Virus record (IMG/VR): IMGVR_UViG_3300023178_000017
Coordinates: 41,280-105,279 of that record
Origin: a virus
Length of the DNA stretch: 64,000 bases
Reading direction: 5' to 3' (one strand)
The translations under genes and the position numbers were made by a program. This document shows positions 29,681-38,271 of this stretch, piece after piece. Every line of letters starts with the position of its first letter. Position 1 is the stretch's first letter. The notes under the pieces were generated by a model. That model saw nothing but the letters and a program-made list of their open reading frames with translations, did no database searches and was not told the origin of the DNA.

Positions 29681-31243
29681 TTATGTTGATACGATTGAAA
29701 TTAATCCTCTATTTGGTGCTGTGTCGAAAATCACCAGTCTCAAAAGTGCATTTATTGAGTAATCTTCTGGTTCAACTATCTTGCCACTCACATATACTGA
29801 GAGATCGTTTACACTTACATCACTAGGTATACTAAATTCTGTTTGTCCTGAAGATGCAAATTCCTTATTAGTTGCTACTGCGTATACAGTCTTGCCTTCT
29901 CCAGCAGGACTATCAAGTGTGATAGATCCATCTTCATTTTCAGTAAAGTTTGATGTTCTCTGACCATCAACTAAAACGTATTTGTTTCCACCTGTGCCTT
30001 CTGGTGTAAACGTAGTCTGCGACCCATTTGATTTTAACAATCCACCAGTCAATGCTAAAAGACTAGCATCTTTGATTGTTTCTGGATGAATAGGTTTTGG
30101 TAAAGTCGCATTACTTATGTTGATTGCAAAAGGGAATCCTATTAGATTGAGTAAATCACAAAATGTAAATGTTAAGAATTCAAAGATTTTTCCTAGACCG
30201 ATTGCATCAAAGAACTTCTTCACAATCTTTACCCATTCCATTAATAACTTCTTCTGCCAATTTTGTTTGAAGTCTTCTAATGCTAGTTTGAACTCCATAA
30301 TTTTCTCTTCTAAAGATGCAACATTCTCATCAATAAACCCACCAATAATACTTCTAACATTAAAACCGAAAAGACTAATATCTTCGATAGCACTTAATAT
30401 GTCTGCATTAATTCTTGCTAACTCTTCTTCGAGTTTTTCTCTTGCTTCGCCTACTGCATTTTGGACTTTCTCTACTAACTTGTCTCTTTTTTCTCTTAGT
30501 TTTGCAATTGCTTTTTCAATCTCAGCACCCACATCTAAAGTAAACAATGCAATTAGATTAGGCAGTCCAAGTAAATCCCATATTTCATCGAACATGTCAA
30601 TCAACTTACCAAAGATACTATGTAAACCGTTTGTTAGTAGTTCTTGTATTTTAGTTTTGATATACTGCCATGTCATCTTTGCTTTCCACTCATTACATAA
30701 CACACCAAAGTCTGCTTTGAATCCTTGAAACTCTTCGGCAACCTGTGCAAAAAACTTATCAACATCTTCTGCAATTTGAGTCTTGATTCTGAGTTGTTCT
30801 TCTTTAGTAAATATCTTTAGAAGATTGATTTCGATGCCAAGAACAGTTATATTAAAATCAAAAGGAATAAGTTTTGAGATAATTTCCATTATCTTCGTTG
30901 GAACATAGAGATGTAATTCCTGTAAGAGTTCAGTGATGGCATCTTTTGCTTCTTTTTGCCAATTACGAATAGTGCCTTTTTGCCAATACGGAGATAGTAT
31001 GTCTGCTATCTTTTCCATGAACTCAGAGATTTCATCTGATATTTTTTGTAATTCTTTTGCTACGTCTTCTGTTATCTCATCTTTCTTTTCCACTAAAAAA
31101 GATTTAATTTCACTTGGTATTTGTGCAATCTTATTGATTGCATTGAGTAACTCTTCTTTTGTAGGAAGATTAAAGATATCACCTGGTGGGCATGGAAATG
31201 CCGAGGGGATTTGTGGTACATCATATGTTGGTGCTGTAGTCAT
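29681..31243 (-). CDS. Coiled-coil virion structural protein
   Basis: 520 aa. Residues ~25-330 are strongly helical with long charged heptads (LREKRDKLVEKVQNAVGEAR, then EKLEEELARINADI). The C-terminal ~110 residues are beta-rich (FTENEDGSITLDSPAGEGKT) and could be a fibre or attachment domain. It lies between gp5 and gp25 and shares one base with the gp5 stop. No family name can be given; context says baseplate or hub accessory. Confidence 0.6.
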   Translation of the reverse strand: MTTAPTYDVPQIPSAFPCPPGDIFNLPTKEELLNAINKIAQIPSEIKSFLVEKKDEITEDVAKELQKISDEISEFMEKIADILSPYWQKGTIRNWQKEAKDAITELLQELHLYVPTKIMEIISKLIPFDFNITVLGIEINLLKIFTKEEQLRIKTQIAEDVDKFFAQVAEEFQGFKADFGVLCNEWKAKMTWQYIKTKIQELLTNGLHSIFGKLIDMFDEIWDLLGLPNLIALFTLDVGAEIEKAIAKLREKRDKLVEKVQNAVGEAREKLEEELARINADILSAIEDISLFGFNVRSIIGGFIDENVASLEEKIMEFKLALEDFKQNWQKKLLMEWVKIVKKFFDAIGLGKIFEFLTFTFCDLLNLIGFPFAINISNATLPKPIHPETIKDASLLALTGGLLKSNGSQTTFTPEGTGGNKYVLVDGQRTSNFTENEDGSITLDSPAGEGKTVYAVATNKEFASSGQTEFSIPSDVSVNDLSVYVSGKIVEPEDYSINALLRLVIFDTAPNRGLISIVST

Positions 31244-32289
31244 TATGAATTAAGTTTAACAGTCTTACCATTTATGTCAACGAGAGGTGCGGTGATAGTC
31301 GTTGATATACTTGATGAGATTTTCATTGCTTTATCTGAATGTATGTCTGCTTTTCCATCAATATCAATTTTAGCATCACCACCGATATCGATGGTAGCAT
31401 CTCCTAAAATTTTAACATTACATTTACCGCCAATGTATACATTATCGTCTTTACATATGACCGTATAATTATCGTTGACAACTCTATGTACTTCTGTTCC
31501 GTCTTTGTGTATCTCGTAGAAAGTACCTGATCTATGTGAGACTGCTAATCTCTCACCACCCACTGAGTCATCCATTTCTATCATGTGACCTGATTCTGTG
31601 TGATGAACTTTATTAAAAGGATACAATGTCTTTGAACGATCTGGTTTAAAATCACCTAAATTTGGTAGATCATCAAATTGAGTATAGATTGCACCGCCCT
31701 TAGCAAATCTGTTAAGATCGGATTCATTTTCATAATCTTTGAGAGGATAATATGGTCTTGTACCATCAAACAATTCGCTATCAGATGATTCTTCTATTTT
31801 ACTTCCTTTACCTTTGTAATCTATCTCTAATGCTTTTGGTAATCTTGGAGAATGTTCGATCTTTAATGTTAGTTCGTTGCCTCTTGACGGCAATTCTGGT
31901 GGGTTTAGACCGTCTAATGTACCAGAGTAATCTGTTCTTCTAGGATCATTGAAGCCTTTGTCGACTGATCTATCTAACAATTCACCTGTGATAGTTTCTT
32001 TATAACCAGTCTGGTTAATACCCATGTTAACACCCATGACTACGAAGTCTTGCATGTCATCATCTCTAAACATACCAAACACGGTAGAACCTTCGACTAA
32101 TGAATGACCGTGACCAAAACCTGAAAATCCTATAGCAGTCGTTGGTAGAATAACTGTAGACCAAGGCAGATCGGCAGAAGCTAATTGAGTTTTGTTATCC
32201 GTATGTACACTATGTACACGAACTCTAACACGACCTATCTGTAATGGGTCGTTTCTATCTTCAACTATGCCGTAAAAAAATCTAATCAT
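31243..32289 (-). CDS. 5: Baseplate hub gp5-like protein without lysozyme domain
   Basis: 348 aa against 575 in T4. Residues ~1-120 are the gp5 OB-fold (FFYGIVEDRNDPLQIGRVRV, later DLPWSTVILPTTAIGFSGFG and S-T-V-F-G-M-F-R-D-D-D-M-Q). Residues ~120-260 are a non-lysozyme linker; I see none of the T4 lysozyme catalytic pattern. The end is a V/I-D-I-x-G repeat (ATIDIGGDAKIDIDGKADIH), the triple beta-helix needle. It overlaps the hub gene upstream by 8 bases. Confidence 0.85.
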   Translation of the reverse strand: MIRFFYGIVEDRNDPLQIGRVRVRVHSVHTDNKTQLASADLPWSTVILPTTAIGFSGFGHGHSLVEGSTVFGMFRDDDMQDFVVMGVNMGINQTGYKETITGELLDRSVDKGFNDPRRTDYSGTLDGLNPPELPSRGNELTLKIEHSPRLPKALEIDYKGKGSKIEESSDSELFDGTRPYYPLKDYENESDLNRFAKGGAIYTQFDDLPNLGDFKPDRSKTLYPFNKVHHTESGHMIEMDDSVGGERLAVSHRSGTFYEIHKDGTEVHRVVNDNYTVICKDDNVYIGGKCNVKILGDATIDIGGDAKIDIDGKADIHSDKAMKISSSISTTITAPLVDINGKTVKLNS

Positions 32290-33766
32290 CGTTTATTGGT
32301 CCTTCATAGTTATCAAGTGCTTGGATATCTTCTATTTTGTTTTTGTAACTTTCAGGAACTACCATTAGATTCATCATACCTCTATGTTGAGATGGTGTTA
32401 CATTATGTACTATTTTAGTAATTAGATATCTGTTGTCATTTAAAATATTCTTATCGCCAGACACTTTATGTTTAGGTAGAATTAGTGTTACAATCTGTCC
32501 TGCCATTATATCAGTTCTCATAGGTATAGTTACTGAAATGGCAAATTGAGATAAAAGATTCAACATAGCATTTCTTTCTAAAATTGCATTGTCTCTGAAT
32601 TCATTTCCAACTGGTTGTGTCTTTGCTGAATTTGTAGTATCGTCAATTAACTTAGCCTCGTCTGAGTATGCATTTGTAGGATTTACTCTATACTCGATGT
32701 GACCACCTGACAAATATGTTTGATGTAATGGATAGTCAACAAAGATTTCTTGCGCTTCAGCTGTATCACGTGAAACATCTGTACCTTCATGTGTTACTTC
32801 AAAATCGCCTGTACGTATCATTGCAAATCCTGAAAGATGAGAGTCTTTGTTTTTTTCAAAATTTTCTTTTAGATCAAAATAGTATTCAGCATCAAGTTTT
32901 CTGACAGGATCGTATGTTATTAATTTTGAAGAATATGCGCCGTCCTCTAAACCTCGAAATGTATTTCCGCTCTCTTGTGTATAAAAACTTAATATCTGAG
33001 TCGATAATCCTTCTGGACTTTCTGGTGCGTATTTTTCTTGGTCTATATCTGCGTTTCTAGGATAAAAAGTAAATGGTATCTCTTGTTCAAACTGACCATT
33101 TAACATCGAACCTAATGACATGAATTTAAAACCGCCATTTAGAGAACTGTATAAGAAACAACTATTTTTGTAAGGTCCTTTTATTTCAGGATCGGCATTG
33201 TCTACACAATAATTTATTGTTTTCATAATAGACCAATTTGTTGGAACTATTTGTTGTACACCTTTTGTTTTTTCCCACCATTCTATTTGATATTGTCTTG
33301 GTAGTTTTTCAAATTGAGCATCTTTGTTTAAAACCTTCAAAAGTATTTCAGACATTGAACCCCTCAACACTCTATTGATTCTAACTTTTCTACACGTAAA
33401 TAATTTTGGATCGACAAAATTTAATACATAAGTTTTAAGTTTTAAATCTACATCGTCTACATCTGATACGCTGAAAACTCTAAAAGTTCTGTAGATAGAG
33501 TTCTCTTCTGTTGTGAATCCATCATCTGATACAACCGTTTTAACACGGTATTTGATAGTTAAACTTTCTTGACCTGTAATTTTATAATCTTCTAAAATTC
33601 CTAAACCATCTGCAACTGAAACACGACCAGAGAGAAAAGGACTATCGATAGATTCAAAGATGGTAATATCAGTAACTAAATTTCTGATATCTACTGATTC
33701 TTGTTCTTGGTTGGTTAACATGACCATTTCGACAGTTAACTCACCTGGTAGGAAGTTTTGGCTCAT
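32282..33766 (-). CDS. Baseplate hub protein, gp27-like
   Basis: 494 aa. The N-terminal part (VTDITIFESIDSPFLSGRVS, then V-A-D-G-L-G-I-L-E-D-Y) resembles the tube-like beta barrels of gp27-type hubs, and a L-R-G-S-M-S-E-I-L-L-K-V-L helix plus an aromatic W-W-E-K-T-K segment follow. It overlaps gp5, its presumed partner, by 8 bases and gp53 by 4. T4 gp27 lies elsewhere in that genome, so the assignment rests on pattern plus gp5 coupling. Confidence 0.6.
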   Translation of the reverse strand: MSQNFLPGELTVEMVMLTNQEQESVDIRNLVTDITIFESIDSPFLSGRVSVADGLGILEDYKITGQESLTIKYRVKTVVSDDGFTTEENSIYRTFRVFSVSDVDDVDLKLKTYVLNFVDPKLFTCRKVRINRVLRGSMSEILLKVLNKDAQFEKLPRQYQIEWWEKTKGVQQIVPTNWSIMKTINYCVDNADPEIKGPYKNSCFLYSSLNGGFKFMSLGSMLNGQFEQEIPFTFYPRNADIDQEKYAPESPEGLSTQILSFYTQESGNTFRGLEDGAYSSKLITYDPVRKLDAEYYFDLKENFEKNKDSHLSGFAMIRTGDFEVTHEGTDVSRDTAEAQEIFVDYPLHQTYLSGGHIEYRVNPTNAYSDEAKLIDDTTNSAKTQPVGNEFRDNAILERNAMLNLLSQFAISVTIPMRTDIMAGQIVTLILPKHKVSGDKNILNDNRYLITKIVHNVTPSQHRGMMNLMVVPESYKNKIEDIQALDNYEGPINDD

Positions 33767-34491
33767 GATGACATTACTTGTTCAAATTTTTTGACTATTC
33801 CATTTATTAAACTTGGTTTTATAATTTTAATTGTTCTTTTTTCTTCGTTATGCTCATACTCGTGATCATAGTTACTTACAGCAACGTAATCAGTTGTTGG
33901 TACATTTGTTCTTGTACCATCAGCTTTTTTATAATAGCTTGGAGCATCTCTATGATCAATTACACTCTTTGGTGTAAAACTAGCACCAGATATTTTACCT
34001 GTTAGCGTTTCAGTTGTAGTGAATCCTTTTCCATCCACTACGATTTGTTTTTTCTCAGGCATTAAATGTATAATATTGCCTTTACCAGAAATACTGGTGA
34101 CATCTTCACCTAGTAAAAACTTGGTGACTGCGCCAGTAGCTGCATTACGTGATACTATATCTGTAGAACTATTGGCTGTTATAACTAGACCATTGTATTT
34201 TGTGTTTATATACTTTTCAAAAGTGGCGTTGTCTTTATGCCAGTCGTAATAGTTCTCAAAGTCATTGACCAAGAAAAATGTCCAATGCAAGTCGCCACTG
34301 CCATACAGTTTAGTAGCTAAAATATCTGGTCTCTCACCATCAACTATTTCATATTTTGTATATTCAACAATTGCGTTGACTGCTTCTTGTTCTATTTTAC
34401 TTTTTCTAAAAAAGTCTTTTATACGAACAACCTTACCTGAGTCTAAGGTTACTTTGATTTCGGGAAAATTTTTAAAGAATTGTTTTGCCAT
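33763..34491 (-). CDS. 53: Baseplate wedge protein gp53
   Basis: 242 aa (T4 gp53 is 196). The N-terminus carries gp53 features: RPDILATKLYGSGDLHWTFF, then L-V-N-D-F-E-N-Y-Y-D-W and the K-Y-I-N-T-K-Y segment; a LysM-like stretch with I-I-K-P-S-L follows near the C-terminus. It is part of the wedge and stabilises its contact with the hub. It starts just after the gp48 stop. Confidence 0.85.
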   Translation of the reverse strand: MAKQFFKNFPEIKVTLDSGKVVRIKDFFRKSKIEQEAVNAIVEYTKYEIVDGERPDILATKLYGSGDLHWTFFLVNDFENYYDWHKDNATFEKYINTKYNGLVITANSSTDIVSRNAATGAVTKFLLGEDVTSISGKGNIIHLMPEKKQIVVDGKGFTTTETLTGKISGASFTPKSVIDHRDAPSYYKKADGTRTNVPTTDYVAVSNYDHEYEHNEEKRTIKIIKPSLINGIVKKFEQVMSS

Positions 34492-34496
34492 AATTA

Positions 34497-35621
34497 TTAT
34501 CCGTTAGGGTCTGGTGCAAGGTCTGTCTCTGTATCTCTTATAGAATCTTTTAGTAGTCGGCCGCCACCGCCTGCTCTAACTACATTGTAATTCTGTTGAT
34601 GTAAAATTCTAATTTCTTGAAACTGAAGTGTTAAAGTGGTTTTGATTGGCATACCGTCTTCATATGCAGAAAACTTTTGACCGCCAGTATGATCTACCTG
34701 TGCGTTTGTACAAACTGATGGTAAAAATCCGTCAATTTGATCGCCAAGAGGACCACTAAAACTTATATCAAACACATTAGGATAATTAAAGAAATTTCCT
34801 TCTTCATCAACATTTAGACCTGCTTTTTTTGCATCTTCCTGTTCTTTATCACCAGCAAAGAGTTTTCCTGTTGTTACAGCTGGTAACATTGCATATCTAA
34901 ACGTTGTAATAATTTCTTTTACTTGACTTGCTTCTTCTTCTGATCTTGGTAAGAAGTCAAATGTAAAATCCCATGTTCTAAAACCTAGACCTTGTAGTAA
35001 CAATTCTTTTTGAGGATTTGATGCTCGACCTTGTTTTAAATTTGTAAGTCCACCTGACAACTCATTCAACATATTGATGGCAAACTCTTTACCTACTTTC
35101 ATACCTTGATCTTTCATAGTACCTAAAAGGTCGCCTGAACCAAAGGCGTCTGCTATTTTAGAAATTGCTCTTTGAAATGTTCCTATGCCTTCTTCTGAGT
35201 ACTGTACAGCTGCTTGTGAAATTAAAGTATCTGGTATATACAAAGCAATTTCATCTGGCATTGTAAACTTAGTTTCTTCATCACCAATATTAACTCTTGT
35301 ATCGGCACCATCTTGTCTTGGTCTAATATCAAAGACTAAGTAGTTAGCTAACTCATCATGATAAGGATAGACCAAACCTTTCTCCGCCATTTTAGGTGCT
35401 TGTTTAGCGTCTGTATTGGCTAATGCAACTCCAGACAAAGATTTTTCAAGACTTGTTCTTCTTTTATTGATTCTGTTTTCTGCTTCTTCAACTTGATCTG
35501 CTAATTGATCAATAGCAGTGTTATAGTTGATAGCTTGTATTTTAGCTGCTACCCCTTTTAAAGAGTTTATTGAACCTTGAATCTTATTGAATTTTTTGAT
35601 GAGTTTATCGATATATGCCAT
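34497..35621 (-). CDS. 48: Tail tube cap / baseplate protein gp48
   Basis: 374 aa, close to T4 gp48 (364). N-terminal coiled coil (KLIKKFNKIQGSINSLKGVA), a LPRSEEEASQVKEIITTFRY segment typical of gp48 and a F-D-I-S-F-S-G-P-L block. gp48 caps the hub and starts the tail tube together with gp54; the gp54/gp19-type gene here is at 39687. This is the first gene of the left-going late operon, 35 bp from gp4 on the other strand. Confidence 0.85.
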   Translation of the reverse strand: MAYIDKLIKKFNKIQGSINSLKGVAAKIQAINYNTAIDQLADQVEEAENRINKRRTSLEKSLSGVALANTDAKQAPKMAEKGLVYPYHDELANYLVFDIRPRQDGADTRVNIGDEETKFTMPDEIALYIPDTLISQAAVQYSEEGIGTFQRAISKIADAFGSGDLLGTMKDQGMKVGKEFAINMLNELSGGLTNLKQGRASNPQKELLLQGLGFRTWDFTFDFLPRSEEEASQVKEIITTFRYAMLPAVTTGKLFAGDKEQEDAKKAGLNVDEEGNFFNYPNVFDISFSGPLGDQIDGFLPSVCTNAQVDHTGGQKFSAYEDGMPIKTTLTLQFQEIRILHQQNYNVVRAGGGGRLLKDSIRDTETDLAPDPNG

Positions 35622-35625
35622 GTGT

Positions 35626-35633
35626 TATAAATA
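35626..35633 (+). promoter_or_regulatory. Late promoter for the gp4 operon
   Basis: Plus-strand TATAAATA in the 35-bp gp48-gp4 gap. Transcription would begin near 35639, 18 nt before the gp4 ATG. It faces outward and overlaps the leader of gp48. Confidence 0.6.
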
Positions 35634-35651
35634 CCTTGAAAGTCTTTTAGT

Positions 35652-35659
35652 TATTTATG
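35652..35659 (-). promoter_or_regulatory. Late promoter for the gp48 operon
   Basis: Minus-strand CATAAATA that overlaps the gp4 start codon (35657-35659). Predicted start near 35646, leaving a ~25-nt leader with AAGG before the gp48 ATG. Confidence 0.5.
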
Positions 35660-36109
35660 TCAAAAAAACCATATAGTGGAAGGTTTAAACCCAAGAACTA
35701 TAAAAAATATAAGGGTGATCCAACAAGGATATTTTATCGATCTCTATTAGAGAGACGATTCATGGTCTATTGTGATAACAATGAAAGTATCATTGAATGG
35801 GGTAGTGAAGAACTTATCATACCTTATAGATCACCTTTAGACAAAAGAGTACATAGATATTTTCCAGACTTTTATATTAAGTATGTGAATAAACATGGTC
35901 AAGTGATAAGAGAAATCATAGAAGTTAAACCGCACAAACAATTGTTTCCACCAAAAGAACCTACTAGACGTACTAAACGATATTTAACAGAAGTAAACAC
36001 ATACATAATAAATCAGGCGAAATTTAAAGCAGCTCAAGAATACTGCGATGACAGAAAGTTGAATTTCAGAATACTAACAGAAAGGGAGATTTTACCTAAA
36101 AACAAATGA
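35657..36109 (+). CDS. 4: Head completion protein gp4
   Basis: 150 aa, the same size as T4 gp4. The sequence GRFKPKNYKKYKGDPTRIFY followed by R-S-L-L-E-R-R-F-M, the Y-R-S-P-L-D-K-R-V-H-R-Y-F-P-D-F pattern and E-V-K-P are diagnostic and resemble a TnsA/PD-(D/E)XK-type nuclease core (D-x-n-E-V-K). It closes the filled head before tail joining. The 3' end overlaps the HAD gene by 4 bases (ATGA). Confidence 0.9.
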   Translation: MSKKPYSGRFKPKNYKKYKGDPTRIFYRSLLERRFMVYCDNNESIIEWGSEELIIPYRSPLDKRVHRYFPDFYIKYVNKHGQVIREIIEVKPHKQLFPPKEPTRRTKRYLTEVNTYIINQAKFKAAQEYCDDRKLNFRILTEREILPKNK

Positions 36110-36708
36110 AGAAGCTTTACGTTTTTGATTTAGACGGCGTCTTAATCGATTCTCTACCAAATATGAAACTATCGTGGGGTATTGTACAATTAAACCACAG
36201 AATAGAAATTCAATTCGAAGAATATGCCAAACATATTGGTAAACCATTTAATGATATACTAGAAGAAATTGGTATACACCATGATCACGTTAGTATTAAA
36301 AAGACTTACGATGAAATGTCTAACACTATGTTAGATAAAATAGAAATATATCCAAAAACATTCGAAGTATTAGAAGAACTAAAAAACAGAGGTTGTAAGA
36401 TTGCAATCTGCACATCTAAAGATGGCGTTAGAGCAAAAACAGTATTAGAGTCATTAGGATTTCCTGAGTTTGACTTTATCTGTTCACCTAAAAAAGGCCT
36501 CAGAGGAAAACCTTCTCCTGATCAACTACTAAATACTATTGCATTTTGTAATATCGATCCCAAAGATACAGTTTACATCGGCGATATGCAAAGTGATTGC
36601 GAATGTGCTCAGAGAGCAGGCGTAGATTTTATACATGCAAATTATGGATATGGACAAGTGAAATGCGAAGTCTCAGTGAACCAAATAGAACAACTCCTCT
36701 CACTGTAG
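36106..36708 (+). CDS. HAD-family phosphatase
   Basis: 200 aa. Motif I FDLDGVLIDS (Asp8, Asp10), motif II ICTSKDG, motif III KGLRGKPSP and motif IV YIGDMQSDC show a class-I HAD hydrolase with a small helical cap (residues ~20-75), as in phosphoglycolate-phosphatase-like enzymes. The cap makes it different from the capless KdsC. It overlaps gp4 upstream and the KdsB gene downstream, suggesting that it supplies or edits a sugar phosphate for the same pathway; the substrate is unknown. Confidence 0.8.
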   Translation: MKKLYVFDLDGVLIDSLPNMKLSWGIVQLNHRIEIQFEEYAKHIGKPFNDILEEIGIHHDHVSIKKTYDEMSNTMLDKIEIYPKTFEVLEELKNRGCKIAICTSKDGVRAKTVLESLGFPEFDFICSPKKGLRGKPSPDQLLNTIAFCNIDPKDTVYIGDMQSDCECAQRAGVDFIHANYGYGQVKCEVSVNQIEQLLSL

Positions 36709-37415
36709 GGTTTATACCTGCAAGGTGGCACTCGACTCGTTTTGAGGGTAAACCTCTAGCACTCATCAATGGCGTACCAATGATTCAAAGAGTCTTTGAT
36801 CGGGCTTGCATGTCAAAAAGACTTGACACTATTGTTGTACTAACAGACGATGAACGTATTAGTCAATACTGTTCAATCAAAGGTATTCGTTGTATCGTTG
36901 TTAATGAAGAATGCAAGACTGGTACAGACAGGTGTTCAAAAGTCTTAGAGTTAGTAGACGGTACACATTTTGTAAATATACAAGGTGATGAACCTTTGAT
37001 CAATCCAGATGCGATTGATAAATTAATAGACTCACACGATGACAATATTGGAGTAACAAATGCTTATGTCGAAGTTAAAGATGATTACAAACTTCACGAT
37101 AGAAACGTTGTTAAGACTGTTCTTGGTCTTAATGATACTGCCATTTATTACTCTCGCTATGGTATACCGTTTACTCAAAAAGTAGAAGTGCCATTCAATC
37201 AACAACTAGGACTGTATATGTTCAGTAGAGAAAAATTGGAAATGTTTCCAAAATTGAAAGTTGGTCCATTAGAAAGTGCTGAATCTGTAGAGATGTTAAG
37301 ATTCTTAGAAAATGGTTATGATGTAAAAATGGTCAAAGTCGATGATGAGGGTTTATCAGTAGACACACCAGAAGATTTAACAAGAGTGGAGAAATTTATA
37401 AATGCGTTTAATTGA
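36663..37415 (+). CDS. kdsB: CMP-Kdo synthetase (KdsB), 3-deoxy-manno-octulosonate cytidylyltransferase
   Basis: 250 aa from ATG 36663, matching the usual ~248. Motifs in order: G-F-I-P-A-R-W-H-S-T-R-F-E-G-K-P-L (nucleotide binding), VVLTDDERI, V-N-I-Q-G-D-E-P-L-I, YYSRYGIPF, and G-L-S-V-D-T-P-E-D-L near the end. A longer frame reaches back to 36597, but this start gives normal length and places I-P-A-R close to the N-terminus. It would activate Kdo or a related keto sugar as CMP-sugar. It overlaps the HAD gene by 46 bases and the next gene by 14. Confidence 0.85.
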   Translation: MRSLSEPNRTTPLTVGFIPARWHSTRFEGKPLALINGVPMIQRVFDRACMSKRLDTIVVLTDDERISQYCSIKGIRCIVVNEECKTGTDRCSKVLELVDGTHFVNIQGDEPLINPDAIDKLIDSHDDNIGVTNAYVEVKDDYKLHDRNVVKTVLGLNDTAIYYSRYGIPFTQKVEVPFNQQLGLYMFSREKLEMFPKLKVGPLESAESVEMLRFLENGYDVKMVKVDDEGLSVDTPEDLTRVEKFINAFN

Positions 37416-38271
37416 TGATGTAGTAGAAACAGGTATTAGCAAACACGAGAAGTTTAAACACTTCTTTTTAGCTAACGATGATCAACAAGGAACTATTCTT
37501 AATGAAATGAAAGAATGTTTCGAATGGATTTGTGAAAACAGACGTAAACCATATCTAACAACTTATGGTGAACTTAAAGATAAACATCTGGTTGGTGCAG
37601 GTAATTATAACTACAGTCATTTAGTAGACTACGCTACTTATCTAATTAAGGGTATCGTATCAGACGTACCTAATTTAACAAAAGAAAACGGTCACTTGTT
37701 AGAAGGAGAATTCTACAATCACTTCTATCATGCTTGTAAGATATCTTGGTTGATCAGCCAAGAACGAACAGTAGGTCTTTACTCAACATTACAAAGTAAA
37801 ATGACAAAAGAAAACCAAATCTTTTTCCATCCAGGTATGTCACGTGTTCATGCTTATTTACAAATGGAAGCATTAGACAAAAAGGTCATCGTTTGGGACA
37901 ATTACAACAAATTTGATACTGAACCTTTATCATTCGATCAATGGATGGATGTGTTCTCTAATACGCAACGTGATAAGTTTGGTGCAAATGTTGATGGTGA
38001 AATTTTAGAAATGCATGTAGGCGAAGAAAGAAGCGATCTTATCGCAACGATGTCATCGATGAGAGATATGTACAAAAGAGAGTTGCCTGTTTTGAAAGGC
38101 AAGTGTGATGATGAAATAACAGAATACTTTAGAACAGAAGGAGAAGGCGTAACCGTAGAAACGAAGAACGATTACGTATTTCAGAAGCAAGATTTGAGAT
38201 ACTTCTTAGAGTTATTTCCAGCAACACAACATATCGTAGAACATGAGTCGTTTACCATCAGAAGAGATTAG
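37402..38271 (+). CDS. Unknown protein, tandem paralogue A
   Basis: 289 aa, unrecognised. It shares with the next protein, in the same order: F-F-H-P-G-M-S-R-V-H-A (here ~residues 138-148), K-V-I-V-W-D-N, a phrase E-M-H-V-G-E-E, D-M-Y-K-R-E-L-P-V-L-K-G, and the C-terminal QKQDLRYFLELFPATQHIVE. The H-P-G-x-x-R-x-x-A motif faintly recalls ParB-like cores, but I do not assign that. It overlaps kdsB by 14 bases and paralogue B by 29, so it belongs to the same operon; a role in sugar transfer or surface modification is possible but unproven. Confidence 0.7.
   Translation: MRLIDDVVETGISKHEKFKHFFLANDDQQGTILNEMKECFEWICENRRKPYLTTYGELKDKHLVGAGNYNYSHLVDYATYLIKGIVSDVPNLTKENGHLLEGEFYNHFYHACKISWLISQERTVGLYSTLQSKMTKENQIFFHPGMSRVHAYLQMEALDKKVIVWDNYNKFDTEPLSFDQWMDVFSNTQRDKFGANVDGEILEMHVGEERSDLIATMSSMRDMYKRELPVLKGKCDDEITEYFRTEGEGVTVETKNDYVFQKQDLRYFLELFPATQHIVEHESFTIRRD

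Noticed and set aside
36597-36662. Longer N-terminus for KdsB
   Set aside because: Extra 22 residues have no family match and overlap the conserved end of the HAD gene; ATG 36663 gives the usual length.
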